This document shows, one piece after another, positions 1 through 4,876 of a DNA stretch of 5,146 nt. Positions within the stretch are counted from its first letter, which is position 1. Each line of letters begins with the position of its first letter. The stretch lies in contig JAEEUD010000148.1 of assembly GCA_016286835.1 (NCBI GenBank), positions 1 through 5,146 on the forward strand, written 5' to 3'. The notes beneath the pieces were generated by a model, which did not search any database, was not told where the DNA came from, and saw only the letters and a program-made list of their open reading frames with translations. The position numbers and the translations under genes were made by a program. This DNA comes from Pyramidobacter sp. (GTDB lineage Bacteria; Synergistota; Synergistia; Synergistales; Dethiosulfovibrionaceae).

Positions 1-1130
1 GGATTGGGTGCGGCCTCGCCCGTGAGAGCTGCGCGCAGATCGGCGCAGAAGGCCGATTCATCGAACGTGCCGCGGCGCATGTGCGAGAGCACGACGGTGC
101 TGATCTCCTTCTCCGTCTCGAAGAGAATGTTGCTCTGCACGAGACGCTCAGCCTCGTCGCGATCGCCGAGCGCCCAGAGGAGCGTGCCGCAGAACAGATT
201 GTTCAGCCAGTCGCGCGGGGACGAGTTTTCGCGAATGCGGGCCACGAGTTGGCGCGTCTGTTCGTCGTCCAAGCTTTCGTCGAGCACAAGGCGCAGCATA
301 TCGGCCCGCGCGCGGCAGGGATCGCGGCGCAGCACGCGCGTCCAGAGCCGGTCGTATTCGTTGAGGAAGCGCGCCGCAGCCTGCGCGTCACCGCCGCGCC
401 AGGCGGCGTCGGCGCGATAGAACCAATAGGACGGGAACGACGCGAACGCGCTCTCCAGCATGTCGAACATCGGCTCGGCCTTGTTCCAGTCGCTTTGAGC
501 CGTCGCCTGTTCAAGACAGTCCAGATCCTCCTGCGTGATCCGGTACCGTTCCGGGAGCCCGTGCCGGCGCAGCAGCAGCCACGAGGCTTCGAGCAGCTCC
601 TTTTGCAGCTGGTGCAGCGCCGTCAGCGATTCCTTCTGCAGCTCCCACGACTTCTGCCCCGCCGCGCGGTGGATCTCGGCCAGCTCGCGGCGCACGCCGA
701 AATAGGCGTTCACGCCGCCGGAAAACAGCGAGGCGAAGAAATGCCGCAGACTGCTCGCCGACGGATGCAGGCCCGAGAGCACGGAGTTGAGCGCGTTTTT
801 CTGACGGTGCTCGTAAATGCCGGCGAAGACCTGGCGCTCCTCGTCACTGAGGCGCAGCGCGCTGATCGCGTCGAGCAGACGCGTGTAGACGCCCAGCACC
901 TCGGACGCGTCGCCGAGGTCGCCGAGACTGAGATTGTTGACGATGTTCGAGTATTCCTGATCGAGCACCAGCCGGTCGCGCGCGGCCGTGATGTGGCGCA
1001 CGGACACGGCCGCCATGTTCAGCGCCGTCATCTGCGCTACGGCGGACGAGTCGGCCCCGTCGGCGCAGGCCCGCACACAGAAGATCATGCACAGCGCAGC
1101 GGCTGTTTTCAGCACTGTTTTAAATTTCAT
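1..1130 (-). CDS. Exported helical protein of unknown function, 3' part beyond window
   Basis: I do not recognise the family. The frame is open without a stop from an ATG at 1130-1128 to the window edge, giving 376 codons with the C-terminus missing. AAAGGAACGAGG lies just upstream as ribosome binding site. The N-terminus looks like a signal peptide: Lys2, Lys4 and Lys8, then a hydrophobic stretch at about residues 9-19, with possible cleavage near residues 21-23 (ACA-D). Cys22 is preceded by VRA, a poor lipobox, so a lipoprotein is possible but not supported. The rest is rich in Leu, Ala, Glu and Arg and looks mostly helical. Residues 210-265 (WNKAEP..., then a YWFYRADAAWRGGDAQAA-type helix pair) and 305-335 (LLWALGDRDEAERLV) resemble TPR/Sel1-like helical hairpins, suggesting a periplasmic scaffold or interaction role. 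It follows the binding-protein gene with a terminator between them, so co-transcription would need read-through. Existence of the gene is fairly certain; its function is unknown. Confidence 0.82.
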   Translation of the reverse strand, partial: MKFKTVLKTAAALCMIFCVRACADGADSSAVAQMTALNMAAVSVRHITAARDRLVLDQEYSNIVNNLSLGDLGDASEVLGVYTRLLDAISALRLSDEERQVFAGIYEHRQKNALNSVLSGLHPSASSLRHFFASLFSGGVNAYFGVRRELAEIHRAAGQKSWELQKESLTALHQLQKELLEASWLLLRRHGLPERYRITQEDLDCLEQATAQSDWNKAEPMFDMLESAFASFPSYWFYRADAAWRGGDAQAAARFLNEYDRLWTRVLRRDPCRARADMLRLVLDESLDDEQTRQLVARIRENSSPRDWLNNLFCGTLLWALGDRDEAERLVQSNILFETEKEISTVVLSHMRRGTFDESAFCADLRAALTGEAAPN

Positions 1131-1164
1131 CGTCCTCGTTCCTTTCGGAAATTTCGTTCCGGGG

Positions 1165-1200
1165 AAAAAACTCCCCGCGAGACGATTATCCCACGGGGAG
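1165..1200 (-). terminator. Intrinsic terminator of the solute-binding protein gene
   Basis: Read on the minus strand, CTCCCCG (1200-1194) pairs with CGGGGAG (1177-1171) around a 16-base loop, followed by six T (1170-1165). It begins 33 bases after the stop codon of the binding-protein gene and ends 34 bases before the next ATG. The 7-bp GC-rich stem with a long loop suggests moderate rather than complete termination. The loop contains GATAAT, a -10-like hexamer that might serve the downstream gene. Confidence 0.75.
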
Positions 1201-1233
1201 CAAAAAAACGCTATTTGTGAAAATGTCGTATCT

Positions 1234-1992
1234 TTACAGCAGGCCCCATTTTTCCTTGAGCGCTTTCAGTTCGCCGCTGGCCTCGATCTCGTCGAGCGCC
1301 TTGTCGAGCAGAGCCTTGAACTCGGGATCGTCCTTGCGGATCGCAAAGCCTTTCTTGTTCTCCGTGCCTTCCATTTCGTAATCGAAAGCGATCCCGACCT
1401 TGCCGGCAAAATCCTTGGCCTTGATATATTTCTTTGCGGCGACAAGGCCCATCGTGGCTGCATAGGCACGGCCGTACACGACTTCGAGCAGGCAGTCGTC
1501 GAACTTCTTGAACGGACGTACCGTGATCCCTCCGTGGGCGACGCAGACCTGCTCCACATAGCTGCCCATCTGCGCCGTGACGACCTTGCCCGTAAGGTCA
1601 TCGAGCGACTTGATCTTGTCAAGATTTTCATTCAGCGCCAGCACCGCGCCGCGGGAAATCTCGTAATGACGCGTGAAAGCGACCTTCTGGCGTCTGGCCT
1701 CGGTCATCAGGAATCCGGCGCCGATCATATCCAGCTTGTGCGTCAGCAGCGAAGGGATCAGCGCGTCAAAGCTCATGTCGATCCATTCGATCTTCTTGCC
1801 CGTGACGCGGCCGATGGCCTCGACCAGATCGATATGGAAACCGACCAGCTTGCCTTCGGGATTGCGGAACTCGTAAGGCGGATACGTGCTTTCAGTTCCG
1901 GCAAGGATCACCGACTTTTCGGCGGACGACGCGGCGAACGCGGCCGAGGCGGCAAGCACGACGACGGCAAACAGCGCAAACAGTTTTTTCAT
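1234..1992 (-). CDS. Family 3 extracellular solute-binding protein (amino-acid ABC transporter type)
   Basis: This 252-aa protein is a periplasmic binding protein of the polar-amino-acid family (SBP_bac_3), which normally captures a substrate and delivers it to an ABC permease. Residues 1-20 form a signal peptide (Lys2-Lys3, hydrophobic core, AFA cleavage site) without a lipobox Cys, implying a soluble periplasmic protein. Residues 32-42 (GTESTYPPYEF), the GFHIDL segment (51-56) and the MTEAR segment ending in Arg100 match the ligand-site lobes of HisJ/GlnH-like proteins; Arg100 is the expected carboxylate-binding Arg. In the GRA-x-A segment at 174-191 the Asp that usually binds the alpha-amino group is replaced by Gly182, so the ligand may not be an ordinary alpha-amino acid. 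GGAGGTG sits nine bases from the ATG. No permease or ATPase gene is adjacent, so it is an orphan within this window. Fold assignment is confident; substrate is not. Confidence 0.95.
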   Translation of the reverse strand: MKKLFALFAVVVLAASAAFAASSAEKSVILAGTESTYPPYEFRNPEGKLVGFHIDLVEAIGRVTGKKIEWIDMSFDALIPSLLTHKLDMIGAGFLMTEARRQKVAFTRHYEISRGAVLALNENLDKIKSLDDLTGKVVTAQMGSYVEQVCVAHGGITVRPFKKFDDCLLEVVYGRAYAATMGLVAAKKYIKAKDFAGKVGIAFDYEMEGTENKKGFAIRKDDPEFKALLDKALDEIEASGELKALKEKWGLL

Positions 1993-2030
1993 GAACGAAC
2001 ACCTCCGGAAGAATCATTATGTTGCTGTTA

Positions 2031-2059
2031 ATTCTAGCACCGCTGACTGCGGCACGCAA
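2031..2059 (-). promoter_or_regulatory. Predicted sigma70-type promoter for the solute-binding protein gene
   Basis: On the minus strand, TTGCGT (2059-2054) is followed after 17 bases by TAGAAT (2036-2031). The -10 matches the consensus at 5 of 6 positions and the -35 at its TTG. The expected start would leave a leader of about 30 bases before the ATG at 1992. A small inverted repeat (CCGC 2040-2043 / GCGG 2049-2052) lies in the spacer. An alternative -10, CATAAT (2021-2016), is closer to the gene. Confidence 0.5.
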
Positions 2060-2087
2060 GGCGAGCGAGTCTCCAGGAAAAACAGAG

Positions 2088-2108
2088 CTTTTCAGCCGCG
2101 GCGAAAAG
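2088..2108. promoter_or_regulatory. Palindrome overlapping the permease -35 element, possible operator
   Basis: CTTTTC (2088-2093) and GAAAAG (2103-2108) are perfect inverted repeats flanking a GC-rich centre that itself contains the palindrome CCGCGG (2096-2101). The dyad covers the -35 hexamer and most of the spacer of the predicted permease promoter, where a repressor would block RNA polymerase. No regulator gene is present in the window, so the operator role is inference from position only. Confidence 0.35.
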
Positions 2109-2117
2109 GCTTACAAT
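2089..2117 (+). promoter_or_regulatory. Predicted sigma70-type promoter for the TauE/SafE permease gene
   Basis: TTTTCA (2089-2094) and TACAAT (2112-2117) are separated by 17 bases, matching the -35 at 4 of 6 and the -10 at 5 of 6 positions. The predicted start is near 2124, giving a leader of roughly 30 bases that carries AGGAG, ten bases before the ATG at 2153. It points away from the minus-strand promoter of the binding-protein gene, so the two genes diverge from one control region. Confidence 0.6.
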
Positions 2118-2152
2118 AGAGCGCAGACCTTTTTGACAGGAGTGTTTTATCC

Positions 2153-2878
2153 ATGGAACTTTCCGTGATCGCCGCGATGCTCGCCTCGACCGTGGCGGGC
2201 GGCGTAGTCGCCAGCGTCTGCGGTTTCGGCTTCGGCGTGGTCGTCATGGCCATCTGGCCTTATTTCCTGCCCTACTCGCAGAGCGTGGCCGTATCGTCGC
2301 TGTGCGGCGCCAGTACTGCGGTGATGATCGCCCTTCCTCATTGGAAGCATATCAACTTTAAAACGCTTTTGCCCTGCGCGCTGACCGGACTGGTCGCCTC
2401 GGCCCTGTCGGTGCAGCTCTCCGTCGGCGCCGCTCACAAAACGATGCTCCACGCGCTCGGCTGGGTGCTGATCGCGGTCGCGGTCTACAACATCTTTCTG
2501 GGCGGCAAGATCAGGATCAGACCGACAGTGCGCAACGGCGTCATCGCCGGTCTGATCGGCGGGACCGGCGCCGGACTGTTTTCCGTCGGCGGACCGCCCG
2601 TGGCCATCTACATGCTCGCCTCGGCCAGCGACAACCAGGAATACCGCGCTACCCTGAACGCGCACTTCTGCTTCACCTCCGGCGTTGCCACGATCGCGCG
2701 CGCCATCAACGGCATCATCACGCCGACGACGCTCAAACTCTGGCTGATGGTGCTGGCCGCCCTCGCACTGGGACTGTTCCTCGGCAACAAGATCTTCAAC
2801 CGCCTCGACGCGAAAAAGCTGAGAATGGCCGTCTACGGCTATCTGCTCGTGTCGGGAGCGACGATGGTGCTCAAATAG
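2153..2878 (+). CDS. TauE/SafE family membrane permease (sulfite/organosulfonate-exporter type)
   Basis: This 241-aa integral membrane protein belongs to the TauE/SafE (DUF81) family. Members are mostly uncharacterised, and characterised ones are linked to export of sulfite, sulfoacetate or related anions. About eight hydrophobic segments can be traced, near residues 5-34, 44-62, 70-92, 99-117, 127-153, 167-188, 195-211 and 223-239. The internal two-fold repeat typical of the family shows as GFGFG (24-28) in the first half and GGTGAGLFSVGGPP (136-149) in the second; GGPP is the hallmark. The length is near the usual 240-260 aa, so the gene looks complete. AGGAG ten bases upstream supports the ATG at 2153. 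It is monocistronic, with its own promoter and terminator, and no sulfur-metabolism gene is beside it, so the substrate cannot be named. Divergent orientation from the binding-protein gene does not imply a shared pathway. Confidence 0.93.
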   Translation: MELSVIAAMLASTVAGGVVASVCGFGFGVVVMAIWPYFLPYSQSVAVSSLCGASTAVMIALPHWKHINFKTLLPCALTGLVASALSVQLSVGAAHKTMLHALGWVLIAVAVYNIFLGGKIRIRPTVRNGVIAGLIGGTGAGLFSVGGPPVAIYMLASASDNQEYRATLNAHFCFTSGVATIARAINGIITPTTLKLWLMVLAALALGLFLGNKIFNRLDAKKLRMAVYGYLLVSGATMVLK

Positions 2879-2892
2879 ATCCGCACACAAAT

Positions 2893-2936
2893 GCCCGCGC
2901 TTTCGGAAAGACGTTCCGCTTTGCGCGGGCGTTTTT
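2893..2936 (+). terminator. Strong intrinsic terminator after the permease gene
   Basis: GCCCGCGC (2893-2900) pairs perfectly with GCGCGGGC (2923-2930). A second inner stem, CGGAA (2904-2908) with TTCCG (2914-2918), closes a five-base loop. G and five T (2932-2936) follow. It starts 14 bases after the permease stop codon, which makes a separate transcription unit likely. Confidence 0.93.
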
Positions 2937-2959
2937 CTCCCGTTCGCGAAAGCCGAGCG

Positions 2960-2987
2960 CCGGTTATATACTGGTTAAAACCGGTTA
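2960..2987. repeat. CCGGTTA repeat cluster with inverted-repeat symmetry
   Basis: CCGGTTA occurs at 2960-2966 and again at 2981-2987, 21 bases apart, with a partial copy TGGTTA at 2972-2977. CCGGTT (2960-2965) is also the reverse complement of AACCGG (2979-2984), so the segment can form a 6-bp hairpin, and AACCGGTT (2979-2986) is a perfect palindrome. A -10-like TATACT (2967-2972) lies between the copies, without a good -35. It may be a protein-binding site; nothing in the window identifies the protein. Confidence 0.5.
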
Positions 2988-2993
2988 CTGCCC

Positions 2994-3002
2994 TGTGGAT
3001 AA
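2994..3002 (-). promoter_or_regulatory. Perfect-consensus DnaA box
   Basis: The minus strand reads TTATCCACA, the strict DnaA-binding consensus known from E. coli oriC. A weaker match on the plus strand, TGATCCCCA (7 of 9), lies at 3016-3024. GCCC (2990-2993) and GGGC (3007-3010) flank the strong box as a short inverted repeat. A single 9-mer can occur by chance and isolated DnaA boxes are common in chromosomes, so function is uncertain. It is notable for lying 48 bases from an AT-rich tandem repeat array. Confidence 0.45.
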
Positions 3003-3050
3003 GTCGGGGCGCGTTTGATCCCCACGATTTTGCGAAATAAAAAATCATCT

Positions 3051-3159
3051 CTGTCAAGCACCTAATTTATAACTGTTAAACACCCAATTTATCTCCGTAA
3101 AGTACCCAATCTTCCCTGTCAAGTACCCAATCTTTAACTGTAAAGCACTTGCGCCCAAT
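3051..3159. repeat. AT-rich tandem array: four 21-22-base repeats plus a split fifth copy
   Basis: Units begin at 3051, 3073, 3095 and 3116 and share a core close to CTGTMAAGYACCCAAT followed by an AT-rich tail. Their lengths are 22, 22, 21 and 22 bases. A fifth unit begins at 3138 as CTGTAAAGCAC, then has six extra bases (3149-3154) before resuming as CCAAT (3155-3159). The copies are diverged at several positions, so the array is not a recent slippage product. The spacing is about two helical turns, which would place the copies on one face of DNA. There are no unique spacers, so it is not CRISPR. Possible natures are iterons, an operator array, or the repeated terminal sequence of an IS21-like insertion sequence whose genes are gone. 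Confidence 0.85.
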
Positions 3160-3166
3160 GAAATAT

Positions 3167-3190
3167 CGTCGGCACGGCGACGTAACGTTA
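3167..3190. repeat. Two adjacent small palindromes upstream of the S10 gene
   Basis: CGTCG (3167-3171) and CGACG (3178-3182) are inverted repeats around a six-base loop, followed immediately by the perfect 8-base palindrome TAACGTTA (3183-3190). They lie about 70-95 bases upstream of the TATAAT element, a typical place for an activator site. No T-run follows, so the hairpin is not a terminator. Function is unassigned. Confidence 0.4.
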
Positions 3191-3261
3191 ATATTGAACA
3201 CCTGACCGTTTCTTTCAGAAGAATTTGCCTGTGTCTTCCCGTCCTGTCGCCTGCGATGCGC

Positions 3262-3282
3262 TATAATAGAACTGTTTGTTCT
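3262..3282 (+). promoter_or_regulatory. -10 element and start-site palindrome of the S10 peptidase gene
   Basis: TATAAT (3262-3267) is a perfect -10 hexamer placed 49 bases before the ATG at 3317. No good -35 is found at 16-18 bases upstream (CGTCCT, CCGTCC or CCCGTC), so the promoter may need an activator. Directly after it, AGAAC (3268-3272) and GTTCT (3278-3282) form an inverted repeat with a five-base centre covering the expected transcription start near 3274. A repressor bound there would block initiation. It resembles the Gram-positive LexA half-sites GAAC/GTTC but has a five-base rather than four-base spacer. Confidence 0.5.
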
Positions 3283-3301
3283 CTCAACTACCATTTCGCA
3301 A

Positions 3302-3308
3302 AAGGAAG
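3302..3308 (+). promoter_or_regulatory. Ribosome binding site deciding the S10 start
   Basis: AAGGAAG at 3302-3308 lies eight bases before ATG 3317. The in-frame GTG at 3308 overlaps this Shine-Dalgarno element and so cannot use it. A later ATG at 3332 has no comparable site. The start is therefore set at 3317. Confidence 0.75.
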
Positions 3309-3316
3309 TGTTCGCG

Positions 3317-4783
3317 ATGGAAGACTCGATCATGCACAGCGCCGAGCCGTTTGCCGTTCCGCAGACGGCAGAAGATTTCATCACGCTGAACGGGAAGCGG
3401 CTGGACTATTCGGTCTGCGCCGAGGAGATCCCCGTATGCGACGATTCGGGCGCCGAGCAGGCGCGTTCGTTCTGCGTGAGCTACGCGCTCAAAGACGGTA
3501 CGGCAGACCGGCCGGTGACGTTCGCGTTCAACGGCAAGCCGGGCACGTCGACGCTGTATCTGCACATGGCAGCCCTCGCGCCGAAGACGTATTCGCTTTC
3601 CGGCCAGGGCGACGCCGCCCCGCAGCGGCCGTTCAAGGTCAGCGACAACCGGAACACGATCCTCGACTTTTCCGACATCGTCCTGATCGATCCCGTCGGC
3701 ACAGGATTCAGCCGCGTCACCAATCATGAAAAAGAGCGCCAGTACTACGGCGTGCGGCAGGACGTGGACTCGATCGCCCGCATCATCCGCGTCTGGATGG
3801 TCTCGCACGGGCGCTTCGCTTCTCCGGTGTTCATCATGGGCGAAAGCTACGGCGGCCTGCGCGGCAGCGGGCTGGTGCTGAAACTGCAGCAGATGCACAT
3901 CATGCCCTCAGGCTTCATCGCCGTGTCGCCGGCGCTGTCCTACGGCGAGCTGCACACGTCGATGCTGCTGGAACATCATCTGGTACATACGATCCCGGCG
4001 ATGACGGCAGCTGCATGGTTCCACAAAAAGCTCGACGCCGACCTGCAGGCGCGCGACATCGGGGACGTGCGTGCCGAAGCCGATGCCTGGGCGCAGTCGG
4101 AGTACCTTTCGTACCTCTGGAAGGGGTGCGAGGCAAGCGCGGACGAACGCGCCCGCGTGCTCGAGAACCTTCGCCGCTACACAGGCCTGAAAAAGGACTA
4201 CCTCGACAGTCTCAACCTGCGCGTCAACGACAAGCAGTTCGCCACGCGCCTGCTCGAAGACGAGGGGCTGGTGACGAGCTACTTCGACGCACGTCTCACG
4301 CACCCGGGCACGCCGAACGAACCCAACAACGACTCGCAGACGTACAACATGTCGGCGGCGTGCTACACGGCGTTTTACGAGTATTTCGGACGGATGATGA
4401 AATTGCCGGAAAACCGCGACTATCTGGCCTTCAATCCGCGCGTGGACGGCGGCAAATGGGACTTCGCCAGCGGCTATCTGCCCACGTCGACGGGGGCGTA
4501 CCCGCGCGCGGGCGGGTTTGCTTCGCTGCTGGCCGACCTCTGCCAGGCGATGAAGATGGACGGCCGCCTGAAATTCTTCGCCTGCGCCGGCAAGTTCGAC
4601 CTGCACTGCTCCATCAACACGACGCGCTACTGCCTGAACCACATGGACATCCCGGCGCACATCCGCAAAAACGTCACGTTCAAGACTTACTGGGGCGGCC
4701 ACATGTTCTACTCCAACCCGGAAGCGCACGCGCAGTTCCGCGCCGATCTGAAAAAGTTCTACGAAGAGGCGCTGGCGCGGTAG
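3317..4783 (+). CDS. S10 family serine carboxypeptidase-like protein without signal peptide
   Basis: This 488-aa alpha/beta-hydrolase protein resembles peptidase family S10 (carboxypeptidase Y type), which removes C-terminal residues from peptides. Numbering from ATG 3317, the nucleophile motif GESYGG holds Ser177, the catalytic Asp is probably Asp428 in the AGKFDLHC segment, and His462 sits in YWGGHM. The family motif PVGTGFS is at 126-132. The substrate-carboxylate residues known from carboxypeptidase Y are kept as Asn72 and Glu176. The usual NGGPG motif reads NGKPG, putting Lys74 at the oxyanion-hole Gly position. The N-terminus (MEDSIMHSAEPF) has no hydrophobic stretch, so the protein is probably cytoplasmic, unlike secreted or vacuolar eukaryotic members. 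The length fits the family. It is a single gene ending at a terminator shared with the convergent L,D-transpeptidase gene. A role in intracellular peptide breakdown is inference; an esterase or acyltransferase activity is possible, as in plant S10 relatives. Confidence 0.92.
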   Translation: MEDSIMHSAEPFAVPQTAEDFITLNGKRLDYSVCAEEIPVCDDSGAEQARSFCVSYALKDGTADRPVTFAFNGKPGTSTLYLHMAALAPKTYSLSGQGDAAPQRPFKVSDNRNTILDFSDIVLIDPVGTGFSRVTNHEKERQYYGVRQDVDSIARIIRVWMVSHGRFASPVFIMGESYGGLRGSGLVLKLQQMHIMPSGFIAVSPALSYGELHTSMLLEHHLVHTIPAMTAAAWFHKKLDADLQARDIGDVRAEADAWAQSEYLSYLWKGCEASADERARVLENLRRYTGLKKDYLDSLNLRVNDKQFATRLLEDEGLVTSYFDARLTHPGTPNEPNNDSQTYNMSAACYTAFYEYFGRMMKLPENRDYLAFNPRVDGGKWDFASGYLPTSTGAYPRAGGFASLLADLCQAMKMDGRLKFFACAGKFDLHCSINTTRYCLNHMDIPAHIRKNVTFKTYWGGHMFYSNPEAHAQFRADLKKFYEEALAR

Positions 4784-4811
4784 TCCGCTTCGCCTTTCAG
4801 CGCGCATCACA

Positions 4812-4847
4812 AAAGCCGCCGTCCGGAGCGTTCCGGACGACGGCTTT
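4812..4847. terminator. Bidirectional terminator between convergent genes
   Basis: AAAGCCG (4812-4818) pairs with CGGCTTT (4841-4847). After one C/A mismatch, CGTCCGGA (4820-4827) pairs with TCCGGACG (4832-4839), leaving the tetraloop GCGT. The stem has 15 pairs. Weak T-runs on both strands (TTTCT on plus, TTTTG on minus) allow use in both directions. It lies 28 bases after the S10 stop and 29 bases after the L,D-transpeptidase stop, so it probably serves both. Confidence 0.85.
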
Positions 4848-4876
4848 CTGTATGTGCGTATTGATTTGCTGTCGAC

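Larger units (their letters stand above)
2879..3316. other. 438-base intergenic region with repeats and possible control or origin-like signals
   Basis: I find no credible coding region here on either strand; small open frames on the minus strand are built from the tandem repeats and lack ribosome binding sites. From left to right it holds the permease terminator, a CCGGTTA repeat cluster, one consensus DnaA box, an AT-rich tandem repeat array, two small palindromes, and the promoter region of the S10 peptidase gene. By hand count the segment 3031-3140 is about 35 percent G+C, far below the surrounding genes. That points to a specialised or acquired segment. Confidence 0.8.

Noticed and set aside
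81..1220. 379-codon open frame on the plus strand
   Set aside because: It lies antisense to the exported-protein gene, which has a signal peptide and ribosome binding site. The plus frame has Arg/Gln/Val/Glu-rich composition without domain motifs, as expected of a mirror frame in GC-rich DNA.
988..2031. 347-codon open frame on the plus strand
   Set aside because: It spans the 5' end of the exported-protein gene, the terminator and the entire binding-protein gene in antisense; the real genes on the minus strand have clear family motifs and start signals.
2147..2890. 247-codon open frame on the minus strand
   Set aside because: It mirrors the TauE/SafE gene almost end to end, has a His/Asp/Gly-rich low-complexity product, and runs against the promoter, ribosome binding site and terminator of the permease.
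3051..3159. CRISPR array
   Set aside because: The repeats abut directly with no unique spacers, the unit is only about 22 bases, and no cas gene is present.
3268..3282. LexA (SOS) box of the Gram-positive type
   Set aside because: The half-sites GAAC and GTTC are present but separated by five bases instead of four, and a peptidase gene is not a typical SOS target.
3308..3310. GTG start for the S10 gene
   Set aside because: The codon overlaps the Shine-Dalgarno sequence AAGGAAG; ATG 3317 has ideal spacing to it.
3076..3384. 102-codon open frame on the minus strand across the tandem repeats
   Set aside because: Its C-terminal part is just the translated repeat array, its N-terminal part is antisense to the S10 gene start, and I see no ribosome binding site.
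3908..4810. 300-codon open frame on the minus strand
   Set aside because: It is antisense to the S10 gene, with a Val/Arg-rich product and no motif; it also extends into the sequence before the shared terminator.
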